From contig CM046862.1 of NCBI GenBank assembly GCA_025617745.1, positions 54,427,597 to 54,491,596 of the forward strand: a stretch of 64,000 nt of DNA, given 5' to 3'. Positions 59,501 through 64,000 of the stretch are shown here, one piece after another. The stretch is from Heliocidaris erythrogramma (taxonomy: Eukaryota > Echinodermata > Echinoidea > Camarodonta > Echinometridae). Position 1 is the stretch's first letter. The number at the start of each line of letters is the position of its first letter. Position numbers and translations under genes: made by a program. The notes below the pieces were generated by a model that had not been told where the DNA came from, searched no databases, and was given only the letters and a program-made list of their open reading frames with translations.

Positions 59501-62500
59501 ACAGAACTCTGGAGAAAGAAATTGGAGCCGGTGTACCATCTAAAGGCAAGTGTAAGGGTGGAAAATGTACAGAATATGAAACAGAATCGGTTAAGATTTT
59601 GAGAGAATGATTAAACAGACATTTCAGACATTTCCTCCTACAGGATAGAGAAGATCAAGATCGAAAGAAAGAGAGAGAGAGTGAGGGATGAAAAGAAAGC
59701 AGGTATTTTTGCTAAGGACAGGGTGACTTGACATTAGCTCCGGCAAGAACTGTTGTGTGCATTAATTTGTCAAGATATATAGGGTTAGGTTTGCGGTTTG
59801 GTTTTAGGCTGAGTTTGGTCCAGGGGAGCGTTTCATCAAGCATTTTGTCAGTGATTTTTACTGACAAACTTGCTCTCAGCCAATCAGATGCAAGGATTTC
59901 AGTAGCTTATAACAGTTATTGCAACTTGTCATTGATGATAAGTTTTATGAAACAGGGCCCTGGGGGGCTTTTCATCAAGTATCTTGTCAGTGATTTTTAC
60001 TGACATATTTGCTCTCGGCCAATCAGATGCAAGGATTTCAGTAGCTTATAACAGTTGTCGGTAAAAATCACTGACAAAACACTTGATGAAACACTCTGCA
60101 GGTTTGAGGTTGGGTATTTGATTAGTGTATGAAATTGACTGCTATAAGCATGTGTCGCACAATCTAGGAATCGGCTCTGAAGGACCTGTAAAAGTGGAAA
60201 TTTTCATGCGAATAATTTTTAGTGCTCAGCCGAGTAAAGTGAATCTCGCGTGTTTTTACTTTCACCGATGCACTAGTCTCACTGGCACAAAGTTGCATAA
60301 ACATTATTCACTCGATTTTATTTCAAAATACGCAAAAATTTCCAAACCGCCGATTATTCCACATATACAGTATTAAGAATGCCCCATCAAGAAGTTAGAG
60401 AGATTGCGGGATCGATGGGAATTTCAGATGAGACAGTTTTAATGTTTTAATTCCCCTCTCTTTTTTCCAGGTGATTGGTCTATTAGAGCAGTTTGAGTTG
60501 AGTGAGCTAGTGATCTCTCTTGCTAAAACAGCACTCAGTGCTGCTGATATAGATGACCCAAACCTGGTAAGTATATTCTTAATTTTCTTTCATTCTTTTG
60601 TATTTATTTCCTTTTCTCTCTTTTTGCCACTGTATCTTCTTCTTTCTTTTTGCCACTGTATCTTCTTCTTTCTATCATCACTTTTATTTGTTGTCCATTT
60701 TTCCGTTGCTTTTTGGTGTGTCCTTTATTTTTTTCTGTTCTTTTATCTCTATCTTTATTTACTTTCGGAGGCATCTTTTTCCATATACTTACATTTTATG
60801 TTTCTGTTAGTATTATCCATTGAATTTTGCTTTGGATTATTATTTTCCTCTTAATGTTTTCCTTTATCAGATGTAGATATGGTGTTGAGAATTAAATCGT
60901 GTTATAAAACAGGTTCAAGACTGTAGCCATCCTGATTGGTCAAATAACACCACGTGACCGTGCAAAAAAAAGCAGTAACGCACAGCAAAAAGGCTCTAAA
61001 GCACGCCTGAGCTGCGCGTACTGTGCAAACTTAAAACGCAATGAAATTGCGTAGTTTAATTGTCATTTTAGCGCAGGGATTACATGCGCGCACTGAAACG
61101 CGCATGACTTTTGTTGGCTGCGCTTATGTGATGTCATCCAGGAAAGTAAATGATAGCCTCCATGACTGTGTGACTATTGGTGTTTCTATGGGGTTCGTAA
61201 CCATTTTTATAGACTTCATAATCATATTGCCGACCCATTTTATAAAACTATTAATAGATGGTTGTGAGTTTGTGCGATCTGGCAACACGCAGGTTTTTAT
61301 TGGGTGTCCAACACACTCGGCTTGCGGCTCTTGCGTAATAGTACACCACGATAAAAACCTTTGTGTTGCCAGATCGCACCAACGCACTCCCAACCATGTA
61401 TTAACAGTATATTAATATCTTAAATTCATTATTACGTGATTTATATGAATAATCTATACTATTATTGACAATATATTTGCTAACTCCTAAATTTGATGAT
61501 TAAGTCAATTATTTTGCTAAGAACAAACCAGTTTTGACCAAAATACAATCCGATATATTTTCTATAACATGTTTTAAAGTGTTAATTTGGCATTTTTTTT
61601 TTCTGCCTCGCATCGTACCCTTGGGTGAAGATCTTTTTTGAAATTTTATTATTTTCTTCCTTATGTTTACAGCCCACACTCTGGGTCAAGATCTTCAAGT
61701 ACCACCTAGAGCTGGGACACAATGATGAAGCCTACTCAGCTATGACCTCCAACCCTGACCCTGAAAGGTAAGAGGTCATAGGTTAAACCATAAATTTGAT
61801 GAAAATTACTCCTGATATTGAAATATCTTGACAAATCTTGTGACTTGCTTGTCTAGCAAGTGCATTTGTCAGCCCAAATGTGTCAGCAAAAATGTTGGCA
61901 GCAGAAGTCATGACTGGGTTTGACGTGAGAGTTTGAATTTCCAAGAAGAGGTGCCGTGCATTTGAGCATCATTACTTTGACCGTGAGAAAGAAATAATGG
62001 CTCATGCATTTCACCTTACCCAACATTAGGTAGGGAAATTAATAAATAGATATAGTAGAATATTTTGTCAACAAATCAATACAACTTCAATATTTTTTTC
62101 TGTCTCCATGAATGTTGACAAAAAGCCTGTAGAAAACTAATGCTAATATATATTTACATATTTTAGGAAAATCCTATTTTTTTTCTGCTTAAACAGTTAT
62201 AGTATAGTAAACAGGTTTGATATAATTGGTGTCCATTTGTCTTCTATTTCATGTGCATTGTTCTCGGTGATGGGAGATGCTTTATGACTTCTTGTGTTGT
62301 TTGTTACAGGCGGAGAGATTGTTTGCGTCAGTTTGTGGTGGTCTTGTGTGAGCAGAAACAGATGAAGCAACTCTGTCAGTATCCCTACATCGATCTACAT
62401 GATGAGGTAAAATCATATGCATCTTGGTTATGAAATGGGTCCTACAGATGGAGTTTTTATCTTTTGGTTTGATGGTTATCCTGATATTATTATTAATATC

Positions 62501-63029
62501 AAATAAAAGCTTACAAATAGCTTAGATTAAAGATATACAGAACCTTCTTGTTTTGCGCTCACCGGAGTAAAATGCAAGCATGAATAGGCTTGCATTTCCT
62601 GTGATGAGTACAAGATGAAAAGCTCGTATCTCTTTGATGAAACCTCTTCTTCGATCGTGCACTACAAGAAAGTGTAGAAATGTACAATGGGAAGACAAAA
62701 TGTGAATTTATTTACAAACGAACAGACTCAAATTAGTTTTCTCTTCTTCCCACCTCCTTCATGTTGAAATTAATTTATCCCACATGTGGTTTTTGTTTAA
62801 GTAAGATCATTCCATTATTGGAAATGTGGATGATGCGAACTTCTTGACCATCCTATTTTTAAATTTTGTAGAATTTTTCTACTTCTTTATATGTTCTTTC
62901 TATTTTTGTTTTGCTTTGTATAGATTGTGAGCATCATAGAGTCCAGAGCTAGGTCTGTGGATCTTCTTACGATCAACTACTATGATCTGCTCTTTGCATT
63001 CCATACCATTAGGGGGAACTACAGACAAG
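32712..63029 (+). CDS. NUP160: NUP160, nuclear pore Y-complex scaffold (exons 1-24, 3' end outside)
   Basis: Twenty-four exons join in one frame (3,250 nt, about 1,083 codons), and every donor/acceptor pair matches in phase. The protein follows vertebrate NUP160 in order. The N-terminal beta-propeller covers about residues 1-450 (DSAGGF, NRFIYW, VHRL.FPHP, DHKLR.WS) and is followed by the helical stack (GYIRLLSPWCEWN, LNAGEPIKALGCFQEAS, IESRARSVDLLTINYYDLL). By family knowledge NUP160 is a large Y-complex subunit joining NUP85/SEH1 and NUP96/SEC13 arms in the nuclear pore rings, needed for pore assembly and mRNA export. Vertebrate proteins are about 1,430 residues, so roughly a quarter lies beyond the right edge. 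Intron 1 is 8.1 kb and full of palindromes; several exon borders carry tandem arrays. Confidence 0.95.
33160..33870 (+). repeat. Single copy of the arm sequence of the 35.9-37.2 kb palindrome
   Basis: Matches the left arm 35885-36558 closely. Both strands are open over about 100 codons, as in the other copies. Preceded by TAGCCAGGATTAG. Confidence 0.75.
33891..35000. mobile_element. 1.1-kb palindrome, TAGCCAGGATTAGC termini
   Basis: The arms 33891-34391 and 34498-35000 are near-perfect inverted repeats around a spacer of about 106 bp. The termini read TAGCCAGGATTAGC, followed by TTCGTGAATGTAG and an A run. Foldback element. Confidence 0.85.
35345..35482. repeat. 138-bp near-perfect palindrome with ACGT core
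   Basis: The left half reads CTACGAAGACCTGGAAGGGC and onward; the right half is its complement, centred at about 35413 on repeated TACGTACG. A short open frame ends within it but shows no domain. Confidence 0.9.
35818..37868. mobile_element. Composite element with two internal palindromes, CCAGGATTGGC termini
   Basis: Bounded by CCAGGATTGGCTTCGTGAATG and its complement near 37868. It holds a palindrome at 35885-37243 (arms 674 and 668 bp, 17-bp spacer) and another at 37308-37803 (arms 232 bp, 32-bp spacer). The second is a diverged relative of the 33891-35000 arms. Confidence 0.75.
38189..38280. repeat. 92-nt near-perfect hairpin 1
   Basis: Inverted arms of about 40 bp starting ATATAGTCGTGGTTGAGG, with a loop of about 10 nt. 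The size resembles a microRNA precursor, but it is also the size of a tiny foldback repeat. The arm motif recurs at 33064. Confidence 0.85.
38352..38436. repeat. 85-nt near-perfect hairpin 2
   Basis: Same arm sequence as hairpin 1 (TAGTCGTGGTTGAGGAAACC) with a different loop. Confidence 0.85.
39427..39965 (-). repeat. Degenerate fourth copy of the palindrome arm
   Basis: Reverse-orientation match to the right arm 36576-37150 with many changes. It shares the stretch ATTGGCCGATTTTAGTCT and ends near TGTAAACAAC. Confidence 0.65.
40898..41009 (+). CDS. NUP160: NUP160 exon 2
   Basis: Acceptor TTTCATGCAG, donor TG|GTAAGA, phases 1 to 2. Encodes the conserved DSAGGF...NRFIYW stretch at the start of the propeller. 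Confidence 0.92.
41010..41655 (+). other. NUP160 intron 2 with GA microsatellites
   Basis: GA dinucleotide runs at 41041-41104 and 41325-41342. The serine/leucine-rich frames on the opposite strand are low complexity. Confidence 0.8.
41656..41863 (+). CDS. NUP160: NUP160 exon 3
   Basis: Acceptor CCATTAG, donor CAG|GTAAGC, phases 2 to 0. Encodes VELVESSLNHNL and VHRLPFPHP, propeller blades well conserved with vertebrates. Confidence 0.95.
41905..42080. mobile_element. Foldback element, GGTGTTTCATGAAGC termini
   Basis: The ends GGGTGTTTCATGAAGCTGTT and AACAGCTTTATGAAACACCC are inverted repeats about 130 bp apart. Lies in NUP160 intron 3. Confidence 0.75.
42361..42400. repeat. Exact 20-bp tandem duplication
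   Basis: TCCACAGGGAGAGACTAACT occurs twice in direct succession in intron 3. Confidence 0.95.
42585..42816 (+). CDS. NUP160: NUP160 exon 4
   Basis: Acceptor CTATCAG, donor AGAG|GTAAGA, phases 0 to 1. Encodes ASTDLASIFAD and GDGEAWFALSV, matching the SSDGEALFALP blade of vertebrate NUP160. Confidence 0.95.
43048..43126 (+). CDS. NUP160: NUP160 exon 5
   Basis: Acceptor TGTGCAG, donor AAG|GTTGGT, phases 1 to 2. Encodes ESSIMERLWTGLVPSAIR, matching the vertebrate SSVMQRLLTGWMPTAIR. Confidence 0.95.
43244..43625. mobile_element. TTAA-type non-autonomous element, copy 1
   Basis: About 380 bp in NUP160 intron 5; ends TTAAAGATAAAG and CAACCTTCCCTTTAA. Related copies at 46367-46740 and 56300-56670. 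Confidence 0.7.
43715..43848. mobile_element. TTTCATAAAACTTG-type foldback element
   Basis: Inverted ends around CCAATCAGATGC-like core sequence in variant form (GATTGGCTAATAGC). Same family as 51250-51375 and 59825-60105. Confidence 0.6.
44297..44411 (+). CDS. NUP160: NUP160 exon 6
   Basis: Acceptor GTTTATAG, donor AAG|GTAATG, phases 2 to 0. Encodes CRDHKLRIWSCK, the DHKLR.WS blade signature. Confidence 0.95.
44663..44827 (+). CDS. NUP160: NUP160 exon 7
   Basis: Acceptor CTCTTCAG, donor CTG|GTAAGT, phase 0 to 0. Encodes a propeller segment (HEIRVIQGSTPSSLTLGVYL). Confidence 0.93.
44828..45591 (+). other. NUP160 intron 7
   Basis: Holds a short GGGTTAGGGTTAGG tract at about 44950 and a degenerate repeat at 45100-45215 related to that at 21755. 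Otherwise nothing is recognised. Confidence 0.6.
45592..45767 (+). CDS. NUP160: NUP160 exon 8
   Basis: Acceptor ACGCTGCAG, donor AAA|GTGAGT, phases 0 to 2. Encodes LYHVTTLDDVKGQTLVDFTM and a following VVAMWG strand. Confidence 0.93.
46209..46293 (+). CDS. NUP160: NUP160 exon 9
   Basis: Acceptor TCCTATAG, donor AGG|GTAAGC, phases 2 to 0. Encodes GWQPVYLE and ends in FLDPR, like the vertebrate DQDPR. Confidence 0.93.
46367..46740. mobile_element. TTAA-type non-autonomous element, copy 2
   Basis: Inverted subterminal AAAGTTGAGTTCTGG and CCAGAACTCAAGATT. Lies in NUP160 intron 9, in the same orientation as the other two copies. Confidence 0.75.
47020..47520. repeat. TCTCTCCC polypyrimidine tract
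   Basis: About 500 bp of TC/CTCC simple repeat directly upstream of exon 10, merging with its acceptor. It opens long serine/leucine/proline frames in all three forward frames, none of them a gene. Confidence 0.95.
47526..47594 (+). CDS. NUP160: NUP160 exon 10
   Basis: Acceptor AATAACAG, donor CAT|GTGAGT, phase 0 to 0. Encodes ESYLDHIFKPGRFSFQTIL, matching the vertebrate YLQSLFTPGQF. Confidence 0.93.
47664..48271. mobile_element. TTAA-type foldback element, 608 bp
   Basis: Perfect ends TTAAAGGCCAAGTCCACC and GGTGGACTTGGCCTTTAA. Arms of more than 220 bp are almost exact complements. A related but different element is partly present in the gene B tandem units. Confidence 0.9.
48272..48826 (+). 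other. NUP160 intron 10, right part
   Basis: A palindrome-like GCGAAAATAT...GCGAAAATAACAGCG segment lies at about 48480-48790. No gene is seen. Confidence 0.45.
48827..49036 (+). CDS. NUP160: NUP160 exon 11
   Basis: Acceptor ATCTACAG, donor CAA|GTGAGT, phase 0 to 0. Encodes the start of the helical region, including EYRQLVEQSMSKFLACC (vertebrate EFWCKFYACCLQYQ). Confidence 0.94.
49454..49519 (+). CDS. NUP160: NUP160 exon 12
   Basis: Acceptor CTTTTCAG, donor AGA|GTAAGT, phase 0 to 0. Encodes PLGLFLDCNTHMPCLIKR, matching PLALHLNPHTNMVCLLKK. Confidence 0.94.
49720..49926 (-). mobile_element. tRNA-derived SINE
   Basis: On the minus strand a tRNA-like head (GATGGCTCAGTGGT, then CCCGGGTTCGAAACC) is followed by a body with GTGGATGCGCTAGTGCCC and TTTGGTAAGGCATTAATCC. 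This fits a tRNA-head SINE; the family name is not assigned. Lies in NUP160 intron 12. Confidence 0.75.
50059..50164 (+). CDS. NUP160: NUP160 exon 13
   Basis: Acceptor GCTTTTAG, donor GAAG|GTATTG, phases 0 to 1. Encodes LQPVGLLEDLHMG and ends in an acidic GELSDE stretch. Confidence 0.92.
50165..51250 (+). other. NUP160 intron 13
   Basis: No RNA gene or clear mobile element was recognised in this intron before the element at its right end. Confidence 0.5.
51250..51375. mobile_element. GGGGCGTTTCATCAAG-type foldback element next to exon 14
   Basis: Inverted ends GGCGTTTCATCAAGTG and AGTTTTATGAAACGGGGCC. The core includes CCAATCAGATGCAAGGATTT. It ends about 33 bp before exon 14. Confidence 0.75.
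51408..51579 (+). CDS. NUP160: NUP160 exon 14
   Basis: Acceptor CCGTCACAG, donor GG|GTAAGC, phases 1 to 2. Encodes helices DIQSLQECIHLLSSSS and VDVAQKLAKNSKLLMQD. Confidence 0.94.
51623..52566. mobile_element. TIR element, CATACCTGCCAAC termini
   Basis: 18-bp perfect inverted ends TATATCATACCTGCCAAC and its complement, 944 bp apart, in NUP160 intron 14. No transposase frame is seen. Confidence 0.8.
52705..52841 (+). CDS. NUP160: NUP160 exon 15
   Basis: Acceptor GACTTGTAG, donor TTGA|GTAAGT, phases 2 to 1. Encodes GRIMDPMGVFRTVLHVL. Its last 25 bases and donor are the founder of the array that follows. Confidence 0.93.
52842..53530 (+). repeat. 5' splice-site minisatellite, 18 further copies
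   Basis: A unit of about 36 bp containing GCCTACTTGCTGAATTGA|GTAAGTAG repeats 18 times after the exon's own copy. All retain GTAAG; the last lacks the TAGAA. GA runs follow to about 53570. Confidence 0.95.
53881..54047 (+). CDS. NUP160: NUP160 exon 16
   Basis: Acceptor ACTTTTCAG, donor CAG|GTCAGT, phases 1 to 0. Encodes VVCLAASFARFSQTRLEFM and LLVLECLILRL helices. Confidence 0.94.
54494..55965 (+). repeat. 3' splice-site minisatellite, about 17 copies before exon 17
   Basis: 87-bp units, each with a pyrimidine tract, ATCTCTAG|CTTCC acceptor and about 50 bases matching the start of exon 17. Five nearly identical left units (54579-55013) form one subfamily; eleven right units are closer to the real exon. 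Because 87 is divisible by three, the left subfamily makes a long open frame with a 29-residue repeat. Confidence 0.95.
55966..56099 (+). CDS. NUP160: NUP160 exon 17
   Basis: Acceptor ATCTCTAG, donor TGT|GTAAGT, phases 0 to 2. Encodes LPWTAECTKKLSCDV and ILHAYHSLVWVSTCV. Only this last unit of the array continues into unique coding sequence. Confidence 0.92.
56300..56670. mobile_element. TTAA-type non-autonomous element, copy 3
   Basis: Ends TTAAAGATACAGTTGAGTTC and GAACTCAACCTTCCCTTTAA; about 40 bp before exon 18. Confidence 0.8.
56712..56963 (+). CDS. NUP160: NUP160 exon 18
   Basis: Acceptor TTTCTCTAG, donor AT|GTATCC, phases 2 to 2. Encodes SPPSPTLVELFLQ and DWGKLYPAAMKAVAQL, matching SSPQTIVELFF and the LNWPEMITAI region of vertebrate NUP160. 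The donor is the weakest of the gene, but only it restores the conserved Trp-Pro across the junction. Confidence 0.92.
57210..57521. mobile_element. GGCCCGTATTCTGAA-type foldback element
   Basis: Perfect ends GGCCCGTATTCTGAAC and complement with arms of about 75 bp containing GGTTTAACTTAAACC-type internal palindromes. NUP160 intron 18. Confidence 0.88.
57702..57771 (+). CDS. NUP160: NUP160 exon 19
   Basis: Acceptor CCTGAACAG, donor CAG|GTAAGG, phases 2 to 0. Encodes WPISANFLFAEYLMTKCQY, matching WPSNPGCLFLECLMGNCQY. Confidence 0.95.
58025..58243 (+). CDS. NUP160: NUP160 exon 20
   Basis: Acceptor TTACTCAG, donor AAG|GTAAGT, phase 0 to 0. Encodes GYIRLLSPWCEWN and LNAGEPIKALGCFQEASQRI, among the best conserved parts of the helical domain. 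Confidence 0.96.
58262..59375. repeat. 27-bp minisatellite, about 41 copies
   Basis: Unit ATACCGAGAGAGAAAGAATG plus TGTAAAG, with AGATACC and AGGTACC variants. Since 27 is a multiple of three, frames on both strands stay open for hundreds of codons; these are not genes. NUP160 intron 20. Confidence 0.97.
59432..59545 (+). pseudogene. Decayed partial copy of NUP160 exon 20
   Basis: Aligns along its length with the 3' half of exon 20: GYFQEACQRIGAGDILLNRF against GCFQEASQRIGAEDFLLNRL, followed by a frameshift. The donor has become AAAG|GCAAGTG. It sits just beyond the 27-bp minisatellite, so exon and minisatellite seed were duplicated together. Confidence 0.85.
59825..60105. mobile_element. 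Two adjoining GTTTCATCAAG-type foldback copies
   Basis: Repeated GTCAGTGATTTTTACTGAC, CCAATCAGATGCAAGGATTT and GGCTTTTCATCAAG segments in tandem and inverted form. Same family as 51250-51375. Confidence 0.8.
60471..60566 (+). CDS. NUP160: NUP160 exon 21
   Basis: Acceptor TTTTTCCAG, donor CTG|GTAAGT, phase 0 to 0. Encodes VIGLLEQFELSELVISLAKT, matching the vertebrate VIGLPELVIQLATS. Confidence 0.95.
60567..61672 (+). other. NUP160 intron 21; partial palindrome
   Basis: A T-rich stretch lies at 60580-60850. An inverted repeat at about 61263-61382 is formed by GTGCGATCTGGCAACAC and its complement. No gene is seen. Confidence 0.6.
61673..61767 (+). CDS. NUP160: NUP160 exon 22
   Basis: Acceptor GTTTACAG, donor AAG|GTAAGA, phases 0 to 2. 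Encodes WVKIFKYHLELGHNDEAYSA, matching IFKHHLDLGHNSQAYEA. Confidence 0.95.
62310..62406 (+). CDS. NUP160: NUP160 exon 23
   Basis: Acceptor TTGTTACAG, donor GAG|GTAAAA, phases 2 to 0. Encodes CLRQFVVVLCEQKQMKQL and YPYIDLHDE, matching CLRQLVVVLCERSQLQDL. Confidence 0.96.
62924..63029 (+). CDS. NUP160: NUP160 exon 24 (last in window)
   Basis: Acceptor TTTGTATAG, donor CAAG|GTTAGT, phase 0 to 1. Encodes IESRARSVDLLTINYYDLL and ends near NYRQ, matching IIESRARAVDLMTHNYYELL. The next exon lies beyond the window. Confidence 0.95.
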
Positions 63030-63790
63030 GTTAGTTGTCCTTTTCTTTGTCTGTGTGTATGTCTGTCACGATGTCCGTCTGTCCCAATCTCTATCTCATC
63101 TCTCTCTCTCTCTCTTGATCATTCTCTCTCTTCTCACCATCAACTACTATGATCTGCTCTTTGCATTCCATCCCATTAGGGGAAACTACAGACAAGGTTA
63201 GTTGTCCTTTTCTTTGTCTGTGTGTATGTCTGTCACCATGTCCGTCTGTCCCAATCTCTCTTTATCTCTCTCTTTATCATTCTCTCTCTTCTTACCATCA
63301 ACTACTATGATCTACTCTTTGCATTCCATCCCATTAGGGGAAACTACAGACAAGGTTAGTTATCCTTTTCTTTGTCTGTGTGTATGTCTGTCACCATGTC
63401 CGTCTGTCCCAATCTCTCTTTATCTCTCTCTTTATCATTCTCTCTCTTCTTACCATCAACTACTATGATCTACTCTTTGCATTCCATACCATTAGGGGGA
63501 ACTACAGACAAGGTTAGTTGTCCTTTTCTTTGTCTGTGTGTATGTCTGTCACGATGTCCGTCTGTCCCAATCTCTATCTCATCTCTCTCTCTCTCTCTTT
63601 ATCATTCTCTCTCTTCTCACCATCAACTACTATGATCTGCTCTTTGCATTCCATCCCATTAGGGGAAACTACAGACAAGGTTAGTTGTCCTTTTCTTTGT
63701 CTGTGTGTATGTCTGTCACAATCTCTGTCTATCTCTCTCTCGACCATTCTCTCTCTTATTCTCTCTCTTCTTATTTATTCAATGAAATCA
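63030..63790 (+). repeat. Exon-24 3' end plus donor in tandem, 4 further copies
   Basis: Units of 158-167 bp carry the last 60 or so bases of exon 24, the GTTAGT donor and a TC-rich stretch. Donor GT positions are 63030 (real), 63197, 63355, 63513 and 63680. The copies lack the exon's 5' half and an acceptor AG. Confidence 0.95.
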
Positions 63791-64000
63791 AAGACAAATC
63801 TTTTTTATAATTTTGTATGCAGATTATGGTACCCTTATTAGAGAAGCTTGGTCTAATATTTTTTTCCAGGGCGGTATATTGTAAATTGAACCAGTTTATT
63901 TTCAGTCTTTGACATTTTATTTCTCATATGTTTGCTAATTAATGCTTTATATAACACTGAGAAAATATCCAATACAAGACCTTCAATTTTTATTTTAAAA

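Noticed and set aside
58127-59502. Long open frames on both strands (up to 422 codons) over 58.1-59.5 kb
   Set aside because: They are produced by the 27-bp minisatellite, whose length is a multiple of three; the 9-residue periodicity shows it.

Overview
This window looks like nuclear DNA of a marine invertebrate deuterostome, most likely an echinoderm and probably a sea urchin. The evidence is GT-AG introns, very dense short foldback transposons flanked by TTAA or TA, tRNA-derived SINEs, CR1/L2-like LINEs, many acatgta motifs, and a tandem family of Death-domain genes. The species assignment is inference; nothing in the window names it.

Two host loci account for the coding content. (1) From 1 to about 27.3 kb, minus strand, lie two head-to-tail paralogous Death-domain genes. 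Gene B (about 8.4-26.8 kb) can be spliced in frame from five exons into a 324-residue protein with three Death domains. Its first exon, with about 1 kb of upstream DNA, is present three times in tandem (23.5, 24.5 and 26.6 kb). Gene A (1.8-2.6 kb) shows only its first two exons before running off the left edge. All four first exons have a perfect kappaB-type decamer 120-165 bp upstream of the ATG. Intron 1 of gene B is swollen to at least 11 kb by LINEs and other repeats that gene A lacks at the matching sites. (2) From 32.7 kb to the right edge, plus strand, lies NUP160, a scaffold nucleoporin of the Y (Nup107-160) complex. I assembled 24 exons (about 1,083 codons) in one continuous frame with phase-compatible splice sites at every junction. 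The C-terminal part lies beyond the window.

The rest is mobile and repetitive DNA. It includes one long LINE broken by two frameshifts (14.6-18.8 kb), three LINE fragments, and a TA-flanked inverted-repeat element carrying two divergent tRNA-like Pol III units. Many nested TTAA-flanked foldback elements are present, and three large palindromes sit in NUP160 intron 1. At least 14 poly-G/C runs of 12 or more bases are scattered across the window.

The most unusual pattern is that four NUP160 exon edges are caught up in local duplication: a 5' splice-site array of 19 copies after exon 15, a 3' splice-site array of about 18 copies before exon 17, a decayed copy of exon 20 beyond a 41-copy minisatellite, and a five-copy donor array after exon 24. 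Together with the triplicated kappaB-linked first exons of gene B, these are the observations most worth following.
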